From Fratercula arctica (Eukaryota; Chordata; Aves; Charadriiformes; Alcidae), in the NCBI GenBank assembly GCA_947846985.1, contig CANTUZ010000001.1:37968727-38032726 (forward strand): 64,000 nucleotides of DNA, in the 5' to 3' direction. Under the pieces are notes generated by a model. It saw nothing but the letters and a program-made list of their open reading frames with translations. It made no database searches and was not told where the DNA came from. The translations under genes were made by a program, and so were the position numbers. Positions 36,195-46,279 of the stretch are shown in pieces; position 1 is the stretch's first letter, and every line of letters starts with the position of its first letter.

Positions 36195-36921
36195 TGTTGT
36201 GGTTTTGGCCAAATTGGCCAATGGCCGGCGAGAGATGCTCCCCCCAACCTCTCGTACACGGAGAGCAGGAGGAGAGATAAAGAGATTTGCAAGTTTAGAC
36301 AAAACTGAACAACTTTAATGAAATATTAATAAAATAAAAAGGAAAATAATGAAATAAATACAGTATATACAAAACATATTAAGCTCCCAGGATGACGTCA
36401 CAGGCAGGCACTGGGGAAGTCCCAGACTGGACTCAGCGATGGGTGGGAACTGGATTCCAGAGCTGGAGTCAGGAACCCATGGATCGGGATTAAAGCCAGA
36501 TGAACGGGCAGGATCCTCCTCGGACGTCAGCCATTGAAGAAAGAGGGCTGACCCTTAGATCCCTCATCTTTTATACTGAGCATGGGGCAGATGGGATGGA
36601 ATACCCCTGTTGGTCAGTCTTGGGTCACCTGTCCTGTCCCCTCCTCCTGCAGGTGGGAGCCCTCTACGCTTTTCCACTTCCAACCCTCCAACAGGGCAAA
36701 TAACAAAATTAGCTGACCTTGGTTGTTACAGCAATAAGTACAAGCAAGAGCCTCTCTGGGTACCACTCCTTGGCACAAACTGTAAACATTGGTTTTATCA
36801 CTCTGAAAACGAACTGTTTTTGACACAACATGCTGTTAATTTCAGAGAGTTAGAAGAGGCCTCACTAAGAAGTAAAATTACTGAACAGAAAGTTGGTTCT
36901 GTTTTACCTCAGACCAGGACA
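36195..36921 (-). mobile_element. Solo LTR of an ERVL-type endogenous retrovirus, minus orientation (727 bp)
   Basis: A complete solo LTR flanked by the identical 5-bp duplication ACTAG (36190-36194 and 36922-36926). On the minus strand it begins TGTCCTGGTCTGAGG and ends AAAACCACAACA, a terminus related to the LTR at 34865. Minus-strand promoter elements are in a sensible order: a perfect CREB/ATF site TGACGTCA (36393-36400), a TATATA (36364-36369) 23 bp downstream, then ATTAAA (36314-36319) as a poly(A) signal. No retroviral genes remain. The 123-codon + strand frame inside it is chance. Confidence 0.87.
36393..36400. promoter_or_regulatory. Perfect CRE (TGACGTCA) in the LTR promoter region
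   Basis: Full palindromic CREB/ATF consensus, positioned upstream of the LTR's TATATA on the minus strand. The CpG in its centre has not decayed. Confidence 0.55.
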
Positions 36922-36926
36922 ACTAG

Positions 36927-38085
36927 CTCTGTCTGTTCTGTGCCTCACTGGTGCCCTAACGGAGGTGTTCAAACAGACTGAACATTTTATTACTTACAAT
37001 AACAGAGCATTGTGGAAATAACCTCTTTGTCATAGATTAAGTTGTCCCAGGTCACATGGGCAGCAGTCAGGAAGAACTGCGTTTTAGGTCTATCTTTACA
37101 TGTCTGTCATTAGCCGGTACTCCAGAGGAGGGGCTGACTCCCTCAGTCACACATCATGGATTTTGTGGGGAAATCAGAGGATCTAGTTATCCTTTGCTAA
37201 AATAAACAAGAGGAGCTAGTTGCTGCCTGTATTTAATTTATGCTCTTAACCTCTTACATTTCTAATAAACAAGGCAGATAAATAGAGGATATGATAGCAA
37301 AGTGATAGTCATACAGAAATGAATAGTAATACTTTAAACTTTGTCGGTTAATAACCTGAATGTAATAGAAAAACAAGTTGTACTGCATAGTTAAATATAT
37401 CTTAGAAGCAGAGCACAGCCCAGATGAGGGGTCCTTATTACTTACTTTGGTCTTACATTACATTTTTGGCCACTGTTGCATACTTGCAGTTACTGTGCCT
37501 AAGATGACATACTAAGCAATTCCCCGTCTACCCCCTCTACCTTTTTAAATAGCCATTGCATACTTTGAACATATATAATATCTAAAAGGTAAATTTAATA
37601 GATCTAAAACTTAATGAAACAATTGTGTTGTTAATTTAACATCTTACTAAAACTTAAATAGCTTCATGCATAGCACTTTGAAGATATAAAGTACTAGATA
37701 TATTTTTTTTCTTTGAATGAGAAGATCAATACAGATAATTCTACGGTTTTCCTTGAAAGCTGCAATCCTTTGTAAAAGATGTACCAGAGTAAGCCGTTAA
37801 GTCTCATGCCCTGTTTGTAGACGATTCAGAATGCTGTTACTATTAAGCCTGTTTCTGCTTAAAACACTGAGAAACCCATCTTCAGAGACAAATCATGGAT
37901 AAACGAATACGTTGCTCAACAGCCCTGTTCACATGTGAATAGAGCAGCAGAACTGTCTCCTTCCGGGAGATTAGATGGCTGAGTCAAAGAGTTTAGCTGG
38001 ACAAGTCCAAGGTCATCTTCTTCCCAGTAAGAGCTGTTATGAAGAAGGTAAAAGCGTGGCCCTAACACTCTCCTTCCCATGGGGA
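36927..38085. other. AT-rich noncoding DNA
   Basis: No gene or repeat recognised. Confidence 0.55.
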
Positions 38086-38445
38086 GTTCCTTTTAACAAG
38101 TGGCTGTATCACCAGCCCCCGCCTGGGCTACATCGCAGCCATGTCACAGCTACGTCTGTGCTCGGGCTTGTACCTCCTCCATCCTGACCTGGACTCAGAC
38201 CCGGCTTCCTGGCTGAGCTCAGACCTGTCTCATCCTGGTGGCCATGCTGGGTGATCACCGGGCTGTGTCTGAGCCTGGCCACCGTCTCTGGCACTGATCC
38301 TGACCAGGACTTGCCACTCCACATCCCGGCTCTTTATGCTGAGGTTACTGCTCCCACCTGCCGTGTCACCATGCTCCACTCCCAGCTTGCCTTCCCTCGA
38401 GAAGTAGCAAGCCCTCGTTGCTCCATGACACTTCTTGGAGAATAA
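38086..38445. repeat. GC-rich unassigned segment, possible LTR relic
   Basis: About 350 bp of GC-rich sequence with phrases such as CTGACCTGGACTCAGACC and 'CTGAGCTCAGACCTGTCTC', a style seen in some avian LTRs. Frames are open on both strands (up to 71 codons) because of composition. No termini or target duplication found. Confidence 0.3.
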
Positions 38446-40263
38446 CTGATTGAGTCTTAAAATTTAACATAGCTGATTTACACACGCAGCATTTTTAAAT
38501 AGGACTGTCAACAAGTCATGCATGGAGGGGCATTTGTGCAAACCATCACAATGACTAAAAAGTACTTTTTTTTTTTTCTTTTTGGCTGGTATCGTCATCT
38601 TTCAAAGGTATTGTAAAAAGTGATTTTGTATCACAAATTATCCTGAAGCTACATATGAAACTGCCTGGCAGCCGTTGCATCACCTCCTGTTTTACCGCGG
38701 TGCTAATTATTTGCCTCACTGCAGCACTGCTAACAGAGCTAGAAACAGCAAAGATCGGGCAGCGCCCTCCGTGAGCAGAGAAACGTGCACTAATGGGGAC
38801 TTCTCATGTACAAAAGGATGTGTGTGTGTATATACACATATTTTTATATATATATGTATATCAGCTTGCATATAATGAATGTGTTAGAACAGATGCCTGC
38901 GGACCTTTAAGAAGGACAGCGCTGGCTACTGCGTTTTCTTTATAGATGGTGTTTTGTCCCATGAGGTGCAACAGCTAGCCATATGCTGGCGTAAATTGCT
39001 AGTATAATTGCCTGGTGATTTCGATGAAGACTTAAGTAGAGCAAAAGCTTCCATGCTTTAAACTAACATGAGGTAATGCATAAAGTCCGTAATTCTCATT
39101 ATCTTCTCCTAGGTCATACTCCATCCTTTACTAATTGGCTCTACGGGCACCCCTTTTTGAGTTACAATAATGTTTACAACCTTTTCTTGATAATCTGATG
39201 TGCAGCCAGGTCAGACTCCACATGCAAGGTGCTTTTCTTCCCATTTCTTTTGCATAATAAGTGTCTGGACTGGCACTACACTTACACCTATCTGCTGGTG
39301 CTTTTCCATGTCAGCAGCTGCTACGGTTGTTAAGTGTGGAACAAGGGTGTGACTTGGCCACTAAAATTCCAGCGTGGCTCTTCTGCTTAACTTTGGGGTA
39401 TTCCTCAGTGGTTATTTGACAGCGTCTTTGGTACAGACATATAGCAGATTTATTTCAGGGCTCTCCTTGACATTATTCCTTTGTAAGCTCATATTCGCTT
39501 GGATTTTTGTCATGATACGGGACTGCACAACCTTTGAAAATCCAAACGAGTCATATGGTTATTCAATTCATGAACTGTATGGCTGGCTGAGTTGGCTCAG
39601 TTTACTGAACTCTGTGTAGATGGGTCTGGTGACTGCACTCCATGAGCTTGCATGAAAAATGAGTTGTTGCACTTTCCCCATTAATAACGCTCCCTCTGCT
39701 CATTTTTTTTTAATGACCAGCACAAGGATTAAACCTTCCCTGACTACAATACTTGCTGTTTTGAGATTTTGCTGGCAGATCATGTCTCAGTCTTCTATTT
39801 TAAGTGGAAATTTATTATTTTAGGGCTAGAGTACATTCTTTCTGTTAAGACTCCAGATCTGAAAAGCTTCAAGGTTTATTACGTGTGCAATATGTAAGAA
39901 ATTACTCAGGTTAATCTGAACAATATAGGCTTTGTTTCCTTCTTCTGTGGCAAGTTTTTTTACGATTCATGATTTTAGAAAAGACGTGTAACTTCTTGAA
40001 AAACAGCAGCCGTGTGGGACACCACACGCACTGGTGACAAAAACTTTTGTCCTTGAGTATATGATCTATGTGATAGGGAACAGACCACAACGGATGAACG
40101 CAGCGCTGCCACCCTGCCCGTTACTGGTGCCTGAGGTAACTGGGCACTTACAAGAGCAGTAACGACACAGTGCCATTCTTTTAAAGTATAATTCCCATTA
40201 AAAGGGCAGATCACAAACCTGACTGTTCACATCAGTGCCCTGCGTTCTAGGGAAAAGCATTAA

Positions 40264-40265
<2 letters not shown>
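38446..40265. other. AT-rich upstream flank of the CpG island
   Basis: Unique sequence with no supported gene. A block at 38670-38800 of mixed composition with GCTAATTATTTGC could be regulatory. A TA/TG microsatellite lies at 38819-38862. The 81-codon hydrophobic frame at 39374-39619 has no start context or homology I recognise. Confidence 0.5.
38819..38862. repeat. TG/TA microsatellite
   Basis: TGTGTGTG followed by TATA-type units. Confidence 0.75.

Positions 40266-40300
<35 letters not shown>
40266..40300. repeat. Poly(A) tract of 35 bases
   Basis: An uninterrupted A run preceded by ATTAAATA, about 170 bp upstream of the CpG island. It may be a nucleosome-excluding tract or the tail of a short retrocopy; no parent sequence was recognised upstream. 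Confidence 0.85.
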
Positions 40301-40301
<1 letters not shown>

Positions 40302-40686
40302 CACATTAAAGAAACACAGGAACATCTTGTCACTCTGAAGGCTGAAAAAAACAACCTTTCTCATGCACAATACCCATTCTGAGGGCATGGGAAAGACTCT
40401 TTTCCTACACAACGTTATTAGTAATAATTTATAGATGAAACGCGTTTAAAATAAACTCTTCCCGCTACTCGGAGGATGCAGGCCGCTGCCCACGCCCGCG
40501 CCGGCGGAGGCCCCTCAGGGGCCTGTGTGAGGGAGGCCTTCCCCAACCAGGCCGGGGCGGGGCGGGCCGGGCCCGGCCTGAGGGGGATCCCAGAGGCCGC
40601 AGGGAGCAGGCAGGACCCGCGCTCCTCCGCCTCCCAGCCCTACGGCACCTCCTCCTCCTCTGCCCTCATTCCTTCCCTTCTCCGCC

Positions 40687-40752
40687 ATGGCGGCAGCGGC
40701 TTCCAGGCAGGCAGCGGGACGCCCTCCCCCGCCACCTCCCTCATCCCCGTAG
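40687..40752 (+). other. Possible upstream open reading frame
   Basis: If the transcript starts upstream of 40687, it carries an ATG in strong context (CCGCCATGG). This opens a 21-codon Ala/Pro-rich frame that ends at TAG (40750-40752) before the main ATG. It could dampen translation, or it may lie outside the transcript. Confidence 0.3.
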
Positions 40753-40990
40753 CAGCCGGTCGCGGGCTTTGTTCGTCTCTGCCTGCGCCGCCTCCGCCCC
40801 TTCCTTTCCTCTCTCCCTCCCTCACCAGAAAGCTGGCCGGGCCGAGCGCCCGGAGGGGGCCGAGGGAACGAGTGGACCCCGCGTCCCTCCTTCCAGCGCC
40901 GGGGCTCCCCCCCACAGCGCCCGGCGGCCCCCGCGCCGGCCCGGCCCCGCCGCCCCGAGTTCCGTGGGTGAGCGGCGGCAGGAGGCGCCA

Positions 40991-41031
40991 TGGCCGACAG
41001 GACGAGGGCGGCGCTCTCCGAGTCGGGCTGG
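40991..41031 (+). CDS. First coding exon of an unidentified gene
   Basis: The ATG at 40991 sits in good Kozak context (GCGCCATGG, G at -3 and +4) in the 3' half of a CpG island. It encodes MADRTRAALSESG and then two bases of a split codon. The exon ends at a consensus 5' splice site (CTG|GTAAGT, donor at 41032). Reading through would stop at once (TAA), so splicing is required. The peptide is hydrophilic, with no signal peptide or membrane segment. I do not recognise the protein. T/G-rich asymmetry of the following 22 kb supports transcription on this strand. Only the N-terminus lies here, so function cannot be assigned. Confidence 0.6.
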
Positions 41032-41315
41032 TAAGTGGGGGACGACCTCGGCTGCACCGCGGCCTTCCCTGCCGACGGGGCCGGGCCTCGCCGGAGCCCG
41101 GTCGCCACCCCAGGGGGAGTGGGGCCGGGGGCAAGTAACTCCGAGCAGCGGTGTGGGGTTCGGAGGGTGTTCGCCTGTTTTTGAAGCGCGCAGCGGTGAG
41201 GGGACACCGTCGCCCGAGCTCTGACTTGGAGCCAGTGGCGGTGTCCGCGGGAAGGGGGTGGCCGCCCCCCGCCGTGGGCTTGGGGCCTGTCCCTGTAGCG
41301 GCGTAGCAGCATTCG

Positions 41316-41334
41316 CCCCCCCCCCCCCCCCCCC
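41316..41334. repeat. Poly(C) tract of 19 bases
   Basis: An uninterrupted C run in the putative first intron, within the CpG island. The complementary G run can form G-quadruplex or other non-B structures and is likely length-variable. Confidence 0.9.
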
Positions 41335-41574
41335 TCTTGGTGGCCCTGAGGAGAGGGGCCTGCCCCGGGGCCGTGAGCCTCCACAGGGGCCCGGGGGGTC
41401 TGGTGGGCCTGAGGGGTGGCGGGGGCCGCGCTGCGGCCTGCCGGCGTCCCCCAGCTCCTGCCGGCCTGTCCCCGAGGCCTGCCTCGGCTGGGTGTCGGCA
41501 GGCAGCAAATGCCAGGAGGCCTGGTGCTTGCCGGTGGCCTTTACTGTTTTTAATTACACTGCCCTCCCTTTCAG

Positions 41575-41602
41575 CGAGGAAGTTCAGATGGAAAAAGTGG
41601 AG
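41575..41602 (+). CDS. Possible second exon (28-bp micro-exon) of the same gene
   Basis: Preceded by a pyrimidine-rich acceptor (CCCTCCCTTTCAG, ending 41574) with an upstream TTTAATTAC branch-like sequence. Followed by a fair donor (GAG|GTAAAG). Joined to the first exon it completes a Cys codon and adds EEVQMEKVE, ending in phase 0. Intron length would be 543 bp. Without the donor the frame meets TAG at 41609. The frame match could be chance; an exon outside the window may be used instead. Confidence 0.35.
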
Positions 41603-42092
41603 GTAAAGTAGGGTAAATACACGCTTGAACGCGGGTATTCGTGTTTTTGAGTCAGTCCTAGCCATTGGGCACACCACATCTGTTTTGAAACAACATGTTT
41701 CACTGTGTTAGGTTTTTCAAATATCTATTACAAACTTTGCATCTCATTTATTAGCCTGAAGATGTTTTGGCACTGTTGACTGGAAGTTTTTTTTTTTTTT
41801 TTTTTTAAATTGATCAAAGTAATTTGCTTATTAGTCAACACTTAGTGTTTTTTTTCTTAACTACTTACAAGTCTTTCACCAAAACAAAAGCTCAATACGA
41901 ACTACCAAAACACAAAGCAACTTACTTTGTTTGGAACTGAGAAAAATTGCTCAAATTACGAGAAGCATTGTTATTTCCAATGGCATTTGGGGGATATTTC
42001 TATTCTGCTGTTTAACTTAATGGTTTTGCTGGGCCATGACTTCGTGTATCCCTAATTGTAAAAGATTAAAACAGGCGTCATATGTTTTAGAA
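41603..42092 (+). other. Start of a long putative intron
   Basis: AT-rich sequence with a long poly(T) run near 41789-41808. No exon seen. Confidence 0.45.
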
Positions 42093-42610
42093 CAGAACAG
42101 AGTATTTCAGTTGGAAGGAACCTATACGGATTATCTGGGCCAACTGCCTGACCGCTTCAGGGCTGACCAAAAATTAAAGCATGTTATTAAGGGCATTGTC
42201 CAAATGCCTCTTAAACACTGATGGGCTTGGGGCATTGATTGCCTCTCTATGAAGCCTATTCCAGTGTTTGACCACCTTCTTGGTAAAGAAATGCTACCTA
42301 ATATCCAGTCCAAACCTCCCCTGGTGCCGCTTTGAACCATTCCCATGTGTCCTGTCACTGGATCCCAGTGAGGACAGCTCAGCACCTCCTTCTCCGCTTC
42401 CTCTCCTCAGGAAGCTGCAGAGAGCAATGCGGTTGCCCCTCAGCCTCCTGTTCTCCAAACTAGACAAGCCCAGAGTCCTTAGCTGCTTCTCATAGGACAT
42501 TCCTTCCGTCCCCTTCACCAGGTTTGTTGCCCTCCTCTGGATGTATTTAAGGACCTTCACAGCCTTCTTAAATTGTGCACACAGTAGTCAGGGTGAGGCC
42601 ACACCAGTGT
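42093..42610 (-). mobile_element. CR1 LINE 3' fragment, subfamily A
   Basis: Minus-strand CR1 with the ORF2 tail (YEKQLRTLGLSSLENRRLRG remnant) and the same distinctive 3' end as the copy at 19058-19470 (GTATTTCAGTTGGAAGGAAC on +). It is about 90% alike to that copy by eye, in opposite orientation 23 kb away. It extends slightly further 5', reaching the 'LVKGTEGMSYEKQ' region and about 50 bp beyond. Confidence 0.92.
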
Positions 42611-45600
42611 TACCGAGCTTTTACAGTGTTACTTTCTGATAGTAATAACCAAATTGAGAAAACTAGTGTCTTCAGATCAGCTTCTTGGGTAAGTGTATCA
42701 TATGTTTCAAAAATACTGTTCTAAGCAGTTCTAGAGTGGGCAATCTTGTGATTCCTGGCTATCAGTGAACTTAAAGAATCGTAACTATTTATGCTAATTT
42801 TCATAACATTATTTAAAGGGAAGTTTTGACTGTAACTGGAAACTGCCCCCCCTCCCTCTTCCATACTTATTCCTGTCAGGAAAGAAGAAAGCTTTTCATA
42901 AAAGTGATTTTTACTTTCTTAGGTTTTTTTTTTTCTTGCTTTCTACTGCATATTCAACATTTTATCACATGGTTTTCAATACTTGGTTGTTTTACTACTT
43001 TGTCGGTTGAATAATTGCCCTTGATAAATGGCTTTCAGGTTTTGGCAGTATAAATATGAGGTGCCTCTGAAACAATCTGTTATTCTGCAGTGTTTGTTTG
43101 TCTTCTTGGGGGCATATACTCTTGAATGGCTACAAACACTTGTTATTTTTGCAGTACTGCAGGGTGTGAGCCAAAGACTGAAACTGAAAGATGATTGGGC
43201 AAGTAATGGGCTGACTATCAGGTCCACTGGAATTATGCCTTGACGTAGTTGCATTGTGAAGGGTAGTATGAAAGAGGGGGGAATGAAAGCATATACTTTT
43301 GAGGAATGTGAGCTGGAGTGGAAAAAAAAGTAATGCTTCAGAAATCTTGTTTAGTGATGTGTTCATGCACTTTGAAAAAAATAACAACTTAGACATCCAT
43401 GCTTTTAACTGTTTTGCTGTTGCTCTTATGCTTATGACTTTTCTCATATTATTGGCAGATCTAAAGGTTATTTAACATATGTATGAGTAAGCCTTCAGTG
43501 GTATTAAGGTAGTATATTTCTGACTGTGCTTGATGGTTAAATCATGTTCTGTACCAAATTAGTTGCCACTGGTGCTGTCACCTCATGTCAAAATGGTATG
43601 TTTTGTTGCACAAAAATGAAGCTGAGTTTATATGTTAAAGTCTGTCCCCGCTTAAACTGCAGAAACAGTGCTTGGTGTTTCAAACAAAGTAAGAAACTGT
43701 TGTTCTTCCGTAGTTGCAAAATCTGCTAGCTTGCAAGATATGGCCTGTACTGATTGGATTTTACTGTAACTTTCTTAAATCTGTAAAGATAAGGAGAGTT
43801 AATATAGACACTTGTTTATGTGAATTTTTGCAATTAGTTTTTTTTTTTAATGATTCTGAGTACAAAGTAAAGTTATTTTTCAAGTGAAGCAGTAATACAG
43901 TGTAGTTAATTTAGTATAGCAATGATATATATATATTTTTTTTTTCCAACTAGGTATTGTAAGAGAGTCACCCCTTGCAAAATTGCCTGCAAACTTGTCA
44001 TGTTTGCCTTTTAAGCTTGTTTCAGTAAAAGTTACATTTTTATAAGCTTTTGAAAGATGAAGTAGCCCTACCTAGTAAATGTAACAGTGGTAGCTAAAGC
44101 TGAGAATCTTTTTTTTTTTTTTTTTATGGTGGTGTTTTACTGAAATGGGTGAAAGACTCCTGTAGTTTGTGTGCAGAATTGTAGTTTTGCTGAAGACCTG
44201 TCCTTGCAGCTGTCTTTAAAATTGTGCATTTTTTGAGGCTAGTTCTTTTCATTATGCATTACACTGTACCTTGGAATGAGATACTGGCTCTGACTTTAGA
44301 GATGAGATAAGGTGTGTTTGTATTACGTTGCAGTGAAAAAGATATTCTGTCTTGGAACGGAAGGTCTGTCTTAACTTTGTATTTAGTTACCAGACACTTA
44401 TGAGGGTGAAGACTAAGGGGGAGAGAGAATTACCTTTTTGTATTGTTATAGTTACATTCATGAATTTTGGAACCAATTTTCCAGTGTTCCCATTAAAATA
44501 TAGACCTTAATGGAACCTGAGTTATTTAATCCAGTTTTCTTGCTAGAAGTGAAGTTCAAAAGGATTGCAGAACACACCCTCCTATGTAAAGAATGAATCA
44601 CATAACAGTTGTCGCTATCTTGCAACAGATTTTTTTTTTTTTTTTTATTATTTGTTTGTTTGGGATTTCTTTGGTTTTGTTTTGGGTTTTTTTGGAAGTC
44701 TCCCAGGTGGCATTTCACAAGAGAATATGACAAGCCAGGACCTCTTCCGCGTTCTAGATCTTTGCAGAACTTGGGAATTTATTACCTGGAAGTACCTATA
44801 CATTGTCAAAAACGAACAATATGCCCTGTCCTCCAGCAGGTTTAGCCTGTGGTCCCACAGGTCTTGGGTCTGGTGACTGATCTCTGCATGTGGGAAAGCA
44901 AGAAATGCAACCTGGATAACTAAAGAATTTTTTAATACAACTGAATGTACGTGCAAATTCCTTGTCAAATAGTACAGATTTTTTTAATTGCAGTATGTGA
45001 TGCCATAAAAATTAGTAAGACTACGTCAGAAATTTATAGACTTGTAAAACTTCACATATTTTAAAGATTATGTAAACAATGTTCCAACTATGAAAAGTTA
45101 TTCCCAGAGATGAAGAGGAATTGGAATCGTACTGGTTGTTTGGAAGCAAAAGAATAGTGTTTAGTGATCCATGGGAAATGTAATTAGATCAATGTAATTT
45201 TGGATTTATATACTTTGTGAGTGAAAACTATGTAGTTGGTGTATACCAAATTATTTTAAACTGAATTTTAGGTATTTCATCAAGTAACGTGCTGCATACT
45301 GGGTAACTTCGGATTTCAGATTGGTCTGTTCAGACTCATTCTCTGTAGGACCAATCAGGTGATGTGATCTAAGCTGTAAAGCAAAAGCAGGTGCACGTCT
45401 GGAAACCAGGGGAAGTGCTCACAGGGGTGAATCTAACACCTCTTTCTAAGAGTGCAGCAGGAATTTGGCAAAGTAGTCAGTTCCGGGATCCTGCAAGATG
45501 ATCTGCTTTTCCTACATGTTCTTTTGCTGTTGCACCGAAACGTCTTTGGAAAGCTCAGCTGAAACTGGTCCCTGCATACGGAGCAAGCCCAGTCTGGATA

Positions 45601-46279
45601 CAAGATGTTCCTTAGACACAGAGATAATGCAGTGATTCACAGAAGAGGTGCATCTGTTTTGAGGTTCTTGACGCTCCTTTTGTGATGCGTGTATGCATTT
45701 TATGAAGTCTGTTTGGTACCGTGAAATCTCAAAGTGCCAGTACAAAACAAAATGCCACATCCTTGCATTTTTTGTTTGTTCATGTGTATCCCTTACTGGC
45801 TGGTCTGATCGGTTTGTATTCTTGCTGGATCATGAATAATGGGTTGTTAGAACCTGAATTCTTTATGTCATTTTCACTCTGGAGGAGCAGAAAAGGTCCA
45901 GTGTGTTACCTTCTGTTAAGGGAAACAAGCCCAACAAACTAATACAGATAGTTCAGATAAGTTTTTTTTTTTTTTTTAATTACTTTTTTTTAAAGAAGAT
46001 GCTAGGTGGTAACAAATGATTTGTATCAGATGGAATCATCCCAACTTTCACAAGAAATTGACTCATGGCTATAATTAATAGTTAAAAAGATGCAAAGAAG
46101 CATAGCTAAAATAAGGAGATGGAAGAAGCTAAGGGACTAACATGTTTGAAGCCCTGCAATTTGTAGAAGAGAAAACTGAAGGGAGAACTTTGTGAGGTTT
46201 ATGTAATCTGCAGGCAGTACTTAAGAAGCAAGTAGAACTGTTACTCACCAAATCCTGAAGAATTATTGCTCACTGAATG
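42611..46279 (+). other. Putative intron, AT-rich
   Basis: No exon or known repeat. It holds T runs at about 44108-44125, 44629-44646 and 45962-45979, a TA microsatellite at 43924-43937 leading into T10, and several small open frames without character. T exceeds A on this strand. Confidence 0.5.

Larger units (their letters stand above)
40470..41570. promoter_or_regulatory. CpG island promoter
   Basis: About 1.1 kb of very GC-rich DNA dense in undecayed CpG, between AT-rich flanks. It includes overlapping GC boxes (GGGGCGGGGCGGG at 40554-40566, SP1/KLF type), a 17-bp palindrome AGGCCCCTCAGGGGCCT (40508-40524) and CCGCCATGGCGG (40682-40693, similar to YY1 sites near start points). No TATA box is evident. 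This is the pattern of a broadly expressed vertebrate promoter. Transcription start is most likely between about 40600 and 40980. Long open frames on both strands here (up to 345 codons) come from lack of AT-rich stop codons, not coding. Bidirectional transcription is possible. Confidence 0.88.

Noticed and set aside
34865..36921. The two LTRs as the paired ends of one provirus
   Set aside because: They are in opposite orientation, differ in length, and each has its own distinct 5-bp target duplication.
36610..36981. 123-codon + strand open frame
   Set aside because: It lies almost wholly inside the minus-oriented solo LTR and has no retroviral or host domain.
39374..39619. Hydrophobic 81-codon frame resembling a membrane protein
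   Set aside because: T-rich DNA gives Leu/Phe/Ser-rich peptides by chance; no homology recognised and no promoter context.
40515..40688. Minus-strand ATG in the palindromic CCGCCATGGCGG (peptide starting MAEKGRNEG) as a divergent gene
   Set aside because: Good Kozak context, but it is a mirror of the palindrome, the peptide is Gly-rich with no clear donor, and no minus-strand support is visible. A divergent transcript remains possible.
40515..41677. Long open frames (up to 345 codons) on both strands in the CpG island
   Set aside because: GC-rich DNA lacks stop codons by chance. The peptides are Gly/Pro/Arg/Ala low complexity on both strands at once, and the + strand gene model with a splice donor explains the region better.
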